DNA from: Heliocidaris erythrogramma
Taxonomy: Eukaryota; Echinodermata; Echinoidea; Camarodonta; Echinometridae
DNA: 64,000 nt
Assembly: GCA_025617745.1 (NCBI GenBank)
Contig: CM046868.1
Coordinates: 19,658,615-19,722,614 of the forward strand
Reading direction: 5' to 3'
Part shown: piece by piece, positions 26,046 through 35,334 of the stretch
Layout: each line of letters begins with the position of its first letter
Numbering within the stretch: the stretch's first letter is position 1
Translations under genes and position numbers: made by a program
The notes under the pieces: generated by a model
Databases searched by the model: none
The model's input: the letters and a program-made list of their open reading frames with translations, nothing else
What the model was told of the DNA's origin: nothing

Positions 26046-26339
26046 TTTTTAAAATTAATTGACCTTAAAGGTTGACTAAATTAGAGAGAAAATGGGTGCT
26101 GTTTCCATGTATTTTTGCCTTCTAATCACGAATCTGGCAATCGATTGCCCAAATTATGTCTCGTTTTGGCGAAAACGGGGGGAAAAGTAGAGGTTATGGG
26201 ACCGTTCCTTAAAACTCGTGAGCTGATTGGCTAATTGAAGTCACACCCCCAAGTGACATGAGCATATAACATTGTACACACAATGCGGTATTTGACCCCC
26301 TCTTTTCAACGGACAATTTATGAAAAAACGAAATTAATC
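26046..26339. other. Spacer between two LINE copies
   Basis: About 290 bp with no recognised feature. Confidence 0.3.
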
Positions 26340-29300
26340 TTAGGAGTGAAACACTTTTGCCCAAATATACAGCTCTTGTTTTGTTTTTTTAACTTTTTTT
26401 GGAACAATTTTCTTATCCATCTGAGCTTGCCGAACTAAAAGGTTTGCATTGGAAATAAAAGAATATTCTATAAAGTTCCTTAACTATTTATTTTGGACAC
26501 GACAGAACTTGACATTATCAAAGATTTTAATATTGTTATTTTCCCTTCAATGTGAGATTTCTCTGCTTCCATAAGTTTAGCATTTGTTTTATTTTAAACA
26601 TTTTCTCTTTGGACGAGTTCATATCGAGTGTCATCACTTTATTTGTACAAAAATAGATACCTAATGATTTGATATACCCTCTTCCTATAGCATACTTCCA
26701 ATATTATCTGTTGGAGTATTTATCCCTCGTCAGAGACCTTTTGTCTTGTTTTCATTTAATTGTATGCCAGAATACAATTCAACATTTTTAATAACTTCAA
26801 TAGCTGTATTACCTAACTCAACTGTCCGAACAAATAAAGTCATGTCATCTGCAAGCTGCAGTATTTTAATGTTTTCTCATTATAACAAATATTAAATCCT
26901 TTAATATTTTTATTTTGTCTTATGTCATATGCTAGAACTTCTATCCTAATAATAAATAATAATGCGGATAAAGGACACCTCTGTCTTATACCTCCAGATG
27001 GTTTTATGTCCTTCGTTAACTGTCCATTCATAATAACGTTAAGATGAGGATCACTATACATCACTGAAACCCATTTCCTGAATTTATCTTTAAAACCATA
27101 GTTCTTCAAACATGCATCAATAAATTTCCACTCTAGAGTATCAAATGCCTTTTTAAAGTCGGCAGAATGATAGTACCCTCACTGTTATTAAAAGTACTGT
27201 AATCTATTACATCCTGCCCTTAAAGGGATACTCAACCGCAGATTGTGGACGTTTTAATGCCGCGAGAGGGCACCGTGATCGTTACCTGATCATGCCGTTG
27301 CCCCTTGGGGCGCAAACCTCGGATAGACTGGTCGCCGCACAAACATGTACGCTCCACCTGAGCTCGAGCGCTCGTGCAAGATTCGGTCAGCTTGGTGGTG
27401 TCGAAATGTAATCCCACTTAATCCATCGGACGCGTTCGACGCACAAAATTTGTGTACGAGTGAATGGGGCTTTACGCAATCCTGACTTTCTCCACGGCCG
27501 CCCGGTGGCGTATCCCCTTAATACACCCTACCTGGTCTTCCCTGATTAGTTGGGGTAAAACCCTTTGGAGTCAATACTGTTGCAAGTATTTTGTAGTCAG
27601 TATTTAGTAAGGTATATGGGCCGCCAATTTCCTAATTCCATAGCATCTCCACCCTTGAATAGTAAAGTAATAACTCCTTTCCTTTGCAAATAACTTAACT
27701 TACCCTTTTTATAGCTTTCATTTAAACTATCTAAAACTAGCTCCTGTATTTCAACCCAGAATTCCCTATAGAACTCTACCGTGAGTCCTTCTATACCTAG
27801 GGTCTTATTAATATTCATCCTCTTTAAAGCTTTCGTTAAATCGTTTATTGAAAGTAATTCCTCACATCCGCCGCTTCATTACCATATAAATATGGACTCT
27901 TTATTTGTCTAATATATGAATTGATTGCTGTAGGATCTGGGTATTTTGTTGTGTATAATGAGCAAAAAAAAATTTCAACAAAGTTTATCATTTCATTGTT
28001 ATCAGCTTCCATCTTTCTACCTATTTTTAATGCTGACATGTACTTTCTTGCTCCATTTCTATGTCCTAAATTTAAGAAATATTTGGAATTGCTTTCACTT
28101 TCTTCAAAATGAGTAACTCTAGACCTCACCCTTGCTCCATCACACTCTTTTTGTAATACATATTGATCCTTTCCTGTACACTTGTTATCTTCTCCTCTTA
28201 ATCATCATTGCCTAAATCTATTCTTTCACGTAAATCTTTTAGTCTTGTTTCTAGGCCTTCAACTCTTTCTTTTCAGACTGCCTAAGTTTCTTAGCAAATA
28301 AGATAGTATAGTTTTTTTAATCCTTAATTTACATAGATCCCATGCATACTGACAATCGTTTTTTGTATCTATATTCATTTTGTGTATGCCAAATAATGTT
28401 TTTAACACTATCTTGATAAGAATCAGTTTTAAGTGAATTATTCATTTTCCAATATGAAGGACCATGACTATTGCTTGATAAAGTTATAGACAACTGCACA
28501 ATGATCTGGACACATAGAAACTGGTTTGATGGAAACATTTTTTATATAATCAACATATTCAACTTGACCAAGCCAAAAGTCTATTCTTGATGACATTTTC
28601 AAGTATTTGCTTCTATAGGTACATGTATATTGTTTTTTTTTTATTTTCTATATATGTTTCTCCATATATCTATCATTTTGTACTTTTTAATAAATTGCAT
28701 ATAGTTTCTCGACAGTTTATACACAGACTTATTTCCTATCGCATCAATTAATGGATTGTTAACACAATTAAAATCACCCCCTGCTATTAATACATGTGAA
28801 CCAATATAGTCGTTCAAGAACCTTTCCAGTTTTAGAAAGAACAATTCTTTGCTCTCCTTCTCTGTAGGAGCATATACGTTAATTAGACGCACCTTTTTGC
28901 TGTCTAGCTATCTCTGTACCTATTGTCAATATCCTCCCATCATCTGATGAATAATTCAAAGTAACTGGTATCTGAATATTCTTCTTAACTAAAATTGAAA
29001 CACCTCTGCTATGACTGCTTCCAAATGATTGAAAAACAGCACCATCCCATTCTCCACAATGCTTTCTAATTCCTGTGTAACAAATATTTCTCGTAAGAAA
29101 TTTATATCCGTATCTTGCTTCCTCAAAAATTGAAAAAATATTTTTTTATTTCTTATCCCTCGTTCATTTAGGGATAAACATGAAATATCCTTTCCATTCA
29201 TTTTTTTGTTTCATCCCTTTTCCGTCATTTTCTCGTTTTGCCTCTGCTCTTCTCTCTCTGACCATTCTTTGATTCACATGACTGGTCACAATCTGTATCA

Positions 29301-29665
29301 TATTCCGTCACCGGCTGTTCGCTATCAACTGAATGAGCTGATGTCTTGTCGCTATCTTGAGACCACATGTTTCTAATGCTTTGTTGTCTTCTCGTAATGA
29401 CTCCATTCTGCTATTTGGGCCTCACAACCTGCTGTTCTTTTGTTTGTGCTTGCTCTACTGAAGAACTTTCATCAGTATTCCCAGCAATGGGCTTTGCACT
29501 TCAAGTGGAGAGCTGCTGTACCTCTTTACACTCAAATGCGCGATGACCGGGATTCCTGCACTGCTTGCACACAAAATGCTTGGAACAGTTGGAAGCATAA
29601 TGTCCCTTCGCTACGCACAAGTTACTACTGACGCTTCTGTCATCTGCCCATCATGGATAATATGA
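26340..29665 (-). pseudogene. L1/Tx1-like LINE with zinc knuckle, endonuclease and RT
   Basis: On the minus strand, 29500-29640 encodes an ORF1 tail with CCHC knuckles (CKQCRNPGHRAFEC, CVAKGHYASNC). ORF2 follows with an apurinic endonuclease: NGKDISCLSLNERGIRNKK (29201), INVYAPTEKES and GGDFNCVNNP (28641-28892). The RT comes next: NKTLGIEGLTVEFYREFW and RKGVITLLFKGG (27597-27818), FRKWVSVMYSDP, GIRQRCPLSALLF (26840-27109), then the LQLADD-type box and VELYSGIQLNENKTKG near 26770. The order matches L1-clade elements. Many stops and frameshifts make it inactive. A TTAA MITE is inserted at 27220-27521, and a SINE abuts its 5' side. Confidence 0.85.
27220..27521. mobile_element. 302-bp TTAA MITE inside the LINE
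   Basis: It begins TTAAAGGGATACTCAACCGC and ends with the inverse of TTAAGGGGATACGCCACCGG. TTAA is duplicated at the edges. Removing the element with one TTAA rejoins the LINE RT frame, which shows it is an insertion. It is more GC-rich than the LINE around it and has no gene. Confidence 0.8.
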
Positions 29666-29940
29666 GCTTTAAATAATAATAATAATAATAATATTCCGCT
29701 TTTATATAGCGTCTAATACATCGGTGATGTCTCTAAGCGCTTTACAGATATATTATTACCCCGGTCATCGGATTCTGGCATGCCCGCACACAATGTACAT
29801 GTATGCACATTCTCCGCTCCCTGGGGAGTATTCCAGCAGTGGGCAGTATAGTGACGCTCACATTGCTAAGCAAACGACATTAACTTTCGCATCCTACCGG
29901 GTACCCATTTAACACCTGGATGGAGAGTGGCAAATGTAGA
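29666..29940 (-). mobile_element. tRNA-type SINE tail and body, cut at TTAA
   Basis: ATT run, AGCGCTTTACAG and the CATTTGCCACTCTCCATCCA body match the SINE family at 14757 and 50142. It stops at TAGATTAA, exactly where intact copies read on into ...TTAATGTTTTGCC, so the head was removed or displaced by the TTAA element starting at 29941. Confidence 0.7.
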
Positions 29941-30146
29941 TTAAAGGTCCCCTTTTATGAAATTATAATTCTTGGTATTTTGTACATGCATCTCATCTAA
30001 ATTGAAAAATCACATCCGTTTGCAATAAATACGTATCAAAATATTTTTAAAATAAAATTTCCCCCAGGTATTCATGTCCAAAACAGTCTCTTAAGCTCCA
30101 CCCCCTTTTAAACCCCGAATGCTCGTTCCGCGGCATGATTGACGTG

Positions 30147-30154
30147 TGACGTCA
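30147..30154. promoter_or_regulatory. CRE-like palindrome TGACGTCA upstream of THAP frame
   Basis: A perfect CREB/ATF consensus lies 106 bases before the THAP start codon. The same octamer occurs near the opposite end of the element. Confidence 0.4.
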
Positions 30155-30259
30155 CAAACCGACATTGCCGATGCTTGTTTACAATAATTGCCTATGTATT
30201 ACATGTGCAAACTAACTTGCTGTTGTGTATACCACCTCGAAAACCACCTCTAAAGAAGT

Positions 30260-30774
30260 ATGCCGCAACGCTGCGTTGTTGTAGGTTGCAGTAACACCAC
30301 AAAGGAGGGTGTCAGTCTACATTTATTCCCTAAAGACCCAAATATAAGAAGGAAATGGACCGCAAAAGCAGTGGCGTATCCAGGATTTCCCAATAGGCTG
30401 GGGGGCGCCAGGAATTATTGATCGCCGTCATGGGGGAGGGGTCTTTGGAAAATTTTTGCTTCTGAAGAAGGGCTGAGATGCAAAATAGTGCTATATGTGA
30501 CCAATTTTGAAGCATATTTAATGAACAATATTTTCAATTGGTATCAGGATTTTTTTTTTTGCTAGTTTTTTTTTTTTTACGACGGCCAATAGGGGGGGGG
30601 GGGGCGCGCGCCTGTTGCGCCCCCCTGGATACGCCCCTGGCAAAAGTAAAATTAACTCGCGCCCATTGGAAGGGGCCGAGCGAGCACAGTGTTGTGTGCT
30701 CCGAGCACTTTTGTGCGGAGGACTTCGTCGATAGCACGGGGCTGCGTATGGCATCAAGAAGAGGCCGTCCCTGA
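30260..30774 (+). pseudogene. THAP-domain protein, split by a MITE
   Basis: The frame from ATG at 30260 reads MPQRCVVVGCSNTTKEG..., giving the C-x4-C pair that opens a THAP zinc finger, then HLFPKDPNIRRKWTAK with the expected Pro and Trp. A 271-bp insertion interrupts it. The frame resumes after the target duplication with KLTRAHWKGPSEHSVVCSEH and FCAEDF, supplying C-x2-H and the conserved DF. It ends at a stop after MASRRGRP. The uninterrupted domain would be about 78 residues, close to the family size of 80-90. THAP domains bind DNA and are often used by P-element and Kolobok transposons. There is no downstream transposase frame, so the copy is broken by insertion, or was a short accessory gene. 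Confidence 0.8.
30369..30639. mobile_element. hAT-type MITE in the THAP frame
   Basis: Ends CAGTGGCGTATCCAGG and (inverse) CAGGGGCGTATCCAGG bound 271 bp with G and T tracts. GCAAAAG is duplicated at 30362-30368 and 30640-30646. Excision with one copy restores the THAP frame. Confidence 0.85.
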
Positions 30775-30799
30775 AACAAGTTTGATCATACATGTATCA

Positions 30800-31300
30800 A
30801 TAATATGAAATTTGGCGACTCTGAGCTTTACCTCACAAGCACCTCTCTCAATTGGTCTTTACTATTAAAAATGATTTTTTTTTTGTTCTTGATGAAAAAA
30901 AGTTCTTTCTCCATAAAGAGTGTTATAAAAATGTTTATCATGGTAGAGTGGAAACTCAGTATAAAGAGGTCTGATACAACAATATTCCTGAAATAACAAG
31001 GCAATATTTTGGTCTCAACTCTTTATATTCTTTTTTTTTAAACTGATATAACGAGATTCTGGATTTAACCAGGTAATTTTAATAGTCCCAAGGACCTCGT
31101 TATACTAAGTTTCCACCGTATATTTAATATTGATTTTTGTTACCACCCTGAATGTAGTGAAAATGTAACGGGCATTTTTCAACCTACAACCACCCCCCCC
31201 CCCCCCCCCCCTCTCCTTCGGCAGGAAAAAGGGGTATACATCACAGGTACAGGTTGATTCCTACTTCTCTACCTTATACATGTAGTTCATTTGACAGAAA
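30800..31300. other. Unannotated interior of the TTAA complex
   Basis: AT-rich sequence with a C tract near 31194-31211. No gene or transposase motif seen. Confidence 0.3.
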
Positions 31301-31308
31301 ATCTGTTT

Positions 31309-31930
31309 TCCAATGATTCCCTCTCTCTCTTTCACCATTTCTTCTCTTGTGCTTTCCCTCCCTTTCTCCCTCTTTATGCCCAAAATTCTCCACTTACACA
31401 CATCTTCCCTCAACTTTTTATCTCTCCCCCCCCCCCCCCCAATGATTCCCTCTCTCTCTCTATTTCTCCCCTTGTGCTTTCCCTCCATTTCTCCCTCTTT
31501 ATGCCCAAAATTCTCCACTTTCACACATCTTCCCTCAACTTTTTTATCTCTCCCCCCCCCCCCCCAATGATTCCCTCTCTCTCTCTATTTCTCCCCTTGT
31601 GCTTTCCCTCCATTTCTCCCTCTTTATGCCAAAATTCTCCACTTTCACACATCTTCCCTCAACTTTTTTATCTCTCCCTTTTCCCCCAATGATTCCCTCT
31701 CTCTCTATTTCTTCCCTTGTGCTTTCCCTCCATTTCTCCCTCTTTATGCCCAAAATTCTCCACTTTCACACATCTTCCCTCAACTTTTTTATCTCTCCCT
31801 TTTCCCCCCAGTGATTCCCTCTCTTTTTCACTATTTCTTCTCTTGTGCTTTCTGTCTCCCTTTCTCCTTCTTTTTGCCCAATATTCTCCAATTACACACA
31901 TCTCCTCTCAACTTTTTATCTCTCTTTTTT
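31309..31930. repeat. Pyrimidine-rich minisatellite, about 120-bp period
   Basis: Five imperfect tandem units begin near CAATGATTCCCTCTCTC and include TTCTCCCTCTTTATGCCCAA and TTCTCCACTTTCACACATCT. Three units end in C runs. Open frames on both strands repeat with the unit and are not genes. Confidence 0.9.
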
Positions 31931-33043
31931 TTTTCTTTTTCCATTCTGCCAATTGTTGGTTTTGATCTCATTCCCGCGCTCATACCTTTCTTTTCAATTG
32001 TTAGTTTCATTCACGACAAGCCTTGCATAGTAAATGTGTTTGAGCTCTTCCAGAGATGACAAAAATATTCAATTGATTTGAAGTATATTATTACTTCTGG
32101 AAAAATGTAGATATAGATGTTGTATCCAGGAAATGGTTGTCTTACAATTGAACATCAAAAATTCAATAGAATGCCCACCCCCCCCCAAAAAAAAAATAAC
32201 AAAACAAAACAAACAAAACTGATTAGCTTCCAAAGTGTGTTTCATTAACAAATTAAACAGCAAATGCCATAAAAAATAACAGACCTCATAATATTATGCC
32301 ATTAACAATAGAGTTATATTATCATTCTTGACTGAGATACATGCATCTTTACAACATCAATTACAAAAAATGCTCTGGGCAAATACTTAGATGTGAACTC
32401 AGTTACCCAATTCCAATTTTATTTCTGACAGTGAAAATGAATATTCAAAATAAGCCTCCTAGACTCCTCTTTTCCTCTGATACTTGAAGCAAAAACAGCA
32501 ATAAAATTTTTACCACATTGTCACAGTGTACCACACCCTCATGTAATAAACCCAACTTTCAGGGAAACTGATATCCATGTATAGGAATTAAATATCATGA
32601 AAAGATAGACTGAACAATGACGTACTAGCATTTTTAACATTTCTTATAAACAGTTATATACATGATAAATGTATATGCTATCTAAGCGTTATCAAGTTAA
32701 CAACTAGACCAACATATATAAGTACATAATAATAAATACAACAATAAATCAAATGAAAGAAGAAAAAAAAATCTGTAGAAAAAATAATGTCAATTTGAAA
32801 AGAAATATAATGTGAAGCAACAATAATGATGATCACATGAATGACCCGATTAAATAAAAGATGTTTGCCAGTCATTAGTACTGAATATTTTTTTCTTTCA
32901 AATAATGACTTTGTGTAAATGTTTACACTGATGGAACAACAGTTCTGATACATAAATATTTTTAAAATGTTCAATTCTACTATCACCTTTGCATAATGTT
33001 GAGATTTGTGCATGTCATATCCAAGCCCCAGTAAAAAAAAATA
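31931..33043. other. AT-rich interior, no gene
   Basis: About 1.1 kb of AT-rich sequence between the minisatellite and the P2X7-tail-like exons. Nothing recognised. Confidence 0.3.
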
Positions 33044-33123
33044 TGGGAATAATGGTTGCATAGCTTAAATTAAAGTTCCACAGAGCTGCCCTCCCTTTTG
33101 ATTTTTTTGCAAAGGTTAAAAAA
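33044..33123 (+). repeat. One-arm copy of the tRNA-centred foldback element
   Basis: GGAATAATGGTTGCATAGCT and CAGAGCTGCCCTCCCTTTTG match the left arm of the element at 47996-48251. Similarity stops right where the tRNA begins in that element. Confidence 0.65.
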
Positions 33124-33338
33124 ATATATATACATACAGTAAAGTTTGAAAAGAAAATACCCTAAAGAGGTAAAATGCAGGGAATATTTCCAATTAAAAA
33201 AAAATATCTTTGAAAATCTATCTTAGAACAGTAATAAAAATCTCAGTAATAAGGTGGAAGTAAAACATATATTTTTCTGTAAACATAGATCTTGACAAGG
33301 TGGGGGAAAAGATATCAACAGCAAAATTGTATGTAGGT

Positions 33339-33729
33339 CTACGCCTCTTCAAAGCCCCTGTTCTGTTCTGATCCAGAATTGAGTAAAAGAGGGGGCACAA
33401 AAATGAAAGTTTGTCAAAAGGTAGACCCATATTTTTCTGGTCTCGCCAACTTCTCGAAAAGTCGCTCAGTGAGGGGGGGGGGGGGGCAAAAAAAGAAATT
33501 CGCCGAACCTTCAAAAATCGCTCAGTAAGGGGTTATTGGGGTCCAGTTTCCCCTCCATAATTCCGTGACAAGCAACAAAAAAAATCATACTTCTCTTCCA
33601 AAAGGGGGGGGGGGGGGACCAGGCCGGCTGTGCCCCCTGGATCCGCCAATGGTTCTGATGGAAATGCTGCACGGATTCTTGTCACGGCACAAGATGGGAG
33701 AGGAACACGTCCTGCCCTGCCTGGCTTTC
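33339..33729 (-). pseudogene. P2X7-tail-like (ballast) last exon, split by a MITE
   Basis: After an acceptor (tcttttatag), the minus strand reads GKPGRAGRVPLPSCAVTRIR then AAFPSE. This matches the R-x-P-x-PSC-x-V-x-x-IR-x-x-FPS hallmark near the end of the P2X7 receptor C-terminal ballast domain, known as stand-alone genes in many invertebrates. A MITE follows at 33373-33651 with ATCAGAAC (minus-strand sense) duplicated. Past it the frame continues GFEEA and stops at 33339-33341. This is the expected short end of the domain. The frame is open outside the insertion. The role of stand-alone ballast proteins is unknown. Confidence 0.72.
33373..33651. mobile_element. hAT-type MITE in the ballast exon
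   Basis: The right end is the inverse of CATTGGCGGATCCAGGGGG, and G tracts and GCTTCTCGAAAAG-like interior match the copy at 16198. The 8-bp target GTTCTGAT is duplicated (33365-33372 and 33652-33659), the length hAT elements make. The left terminal dozen bases appear to be deleted. Confidence 0.75.
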
Positions 33730-34026
33730 CTATAAAAGATTTTTTTTTAAGAGTACAAAGGAAAATATGATTAGACAACTTCAAAACAATGCACAGTGTA
33801 GTCTATGATGTAGGTGATAGTGAGGTAACTTTTACTTTGAACTTCACAAATAAACAATAGAAGATAATCTTCCTCTATTTACATTAAGGCTAAAACATTA
33901 TTTTCTTTTATAGAATATCGTAATATTAATTTCATAAGGACCCAAATTGGCATTTTGCATCCAAACTGCTTTATATAATACAGGAATACTGCAGTAAGGA
34001 TTAAACAAAAAATATGGTGTACTCAC

Positions 34027-34133
34027 TGATTTTCAGTTGCATCCTGCCTTGCCTGTCCGCCATACTGCTGTCGATACAAATAGTAAGCAGTTTCCATCAC
34101 ATACCGCTCCATGCAGACACACTGGATGAAACC
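34027..34133 (-). pseudogene. P2X7-tail-like (ballast) middle exon
   Basis: The minus strand reads GFIQCVCMERYVMETAYYLY then RQQYGGQARQDATEN. This is the G-F-x-x-V-C-x-x-x-x-V-x-x-x-A-Y-x-x-YR-x-x-YG stretch of the ballast domain. A consensus acceptor (ccacccag) precedes it and a CA|GTGAGT donor follows. Its phases do not fit the flanking ballast exons, so at least two exons, including the Cys-cluster exon, are missing from between 33730 and 34555. The gene is therefore incomplete here. Confidence 0.7.
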
Positions 34134-34139
34134 CTGGGT

Positions 34140-34196
34140 GGAGGAGGAGAAGAAGAAGAAGAAGAAGAAGAAGAAGAAGAAGAAGAAGAAGAAGAT
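34140..34196 (+). repeat. (GAA)n microsatellite
   Basis: About 16 GAA/AGA units. On the minus strand this (TTC)n tract lies directly before the acceptor of the 34027-34133 exon and forms its polypyrimidine tract. Confidence 0.9.
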
Positions 34197-34554
34197 CATA
34201 TCTATTGTCAACTATAACGGTACCTACACTTACTTAGTGTAGCAGCACAAAGAAAACAAGCAAGATAACAGGAGAGCTAAGAGTTTTCTGGATATCAATG
34301 TTAGAATTTACTAGAATCAAACGCTACCACCCCATGCACCAGTAAAACTGCCCAAGCGCAAGCCCAGGCAGGGTCAGCAGGCGAACAACCAAACGGCGCG
34401 GCGTGTACCCCGGCCGCACATCGAGCTCACTGCCTCGATCAGCGAAGTATCAGCTCAGCCTCTCGGGCAATTTGCAAGCGTAAACAAGATTCATAATACG
34501 TGGATATGCGTGAATTAAACTTTAATCAGTAATTCATTATCAAAAAATAATTAC

Positions 34555-34787
34555 CAGTTGTTATTCCCAAGTCTCCCGTCGATATCTTCTCCGTTATTAA
34601 AATCAGGGACGTCTCTGTCATCATCAGAATCTTGCCCAGAATCCGACATGTCTGGCTCAAACATAGTATAGTATACGGCCGGGCCCCTAATTCCTCTTCA
34701 ATTTCTTCTGGGACTTGATGCTCCAAATCAGATATATCTGATCCTGAATAAGTGTCCTGGCTGAAGAAGATGATGCCATCGTTGATG
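34555..34787 (-). pseudogene. P2X7-tail-like (ballast) first exon, frameshifted
   Basis: The minus strand reads SQDTYSGSDISDLEHQVPEE then IEEELGARPYT. A 5-bp tandem duplication of ACTAT (about 34663-34676) shifts the frame. The next frame continues YTMFEPDMSDSGQDSDDD and ends GRLGNNNW at a TG|GTAATT donor. The PYxFEP motif, acidic Ser/Asp run and RLGN-x-x-W are the conserved N-terminal part of stand-alone ballast proteins. No ATG in the right frame was found, so the start is uncertain. The duplication makes it a pseudogene unless it is an assembly error. Confidence 0.7.
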
Positions 34788-34837
34788 TAGGATTTTGTCT
34801 TTAAAAAGCTAAAATGAAGTGCTGAAATGGCACGAAG

Positions 34838-35281
34838 TCGAAGGGATCTACACGAAGCTCAATAGCCATAACACACACACATCGATACTCGATCCAGCTT
34901 GTGTGAGTCGAGCGTTCTGTGGGTGACGTCACATGACGTCTTCGATCGCTGGACCGATTTTCCAAAATTTTTAGGGGCGTTCCCAGTTATTTTTTTATTT
35001 TCAAGGTTACAGATTAATGAATGGAATTCAGGTAATATGATTGACAGATCTGGATTCACTCGAAGGGATCTACACGAAGCTCAATAGCCATAACACACAC
35101 ACATCGATACTCGATCCAGCTTGTGTGAGTCGAGCGTTCTGTGGGTGACGTCACATGACGTCATCGATCGCTGGACCGATTTTCCAAAATTTTTAGGGGC
35201 GTTCCCAGTTATTTTTTTATTTTCAAGGTTACAGATTAATGAATGGAATTCAGGTAATATGATTGACAGATCTGGATTCAC
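34838..35281. repeat. Tandem duplication, two 222-bp units
   Basis: 34838-35059 and 35060-35281 are almost identical (the clear difference is GACGTCTTCG versus GACGTCATCG). Each unit has TGACGTCA (34924 and 35146; unit 2 has another at 35156) and ACACACAC. The duplication lies between the right inverted end and the ballast gene, where its promoter would be. Confidence 0.85.
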
Positions 35282-35334
35282 AGTAGAAAAATCTATTAAA
35301 TGAAGTTCCTTTGTAATTCCATAAAAGGGGACCT

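Noticed and set aside
31291..31965. Overlapping frames of up to 133 residues on both strands
   Set aside because: They repeat with the 120-bp minisatellite and stay open only because the unit lacks stops.
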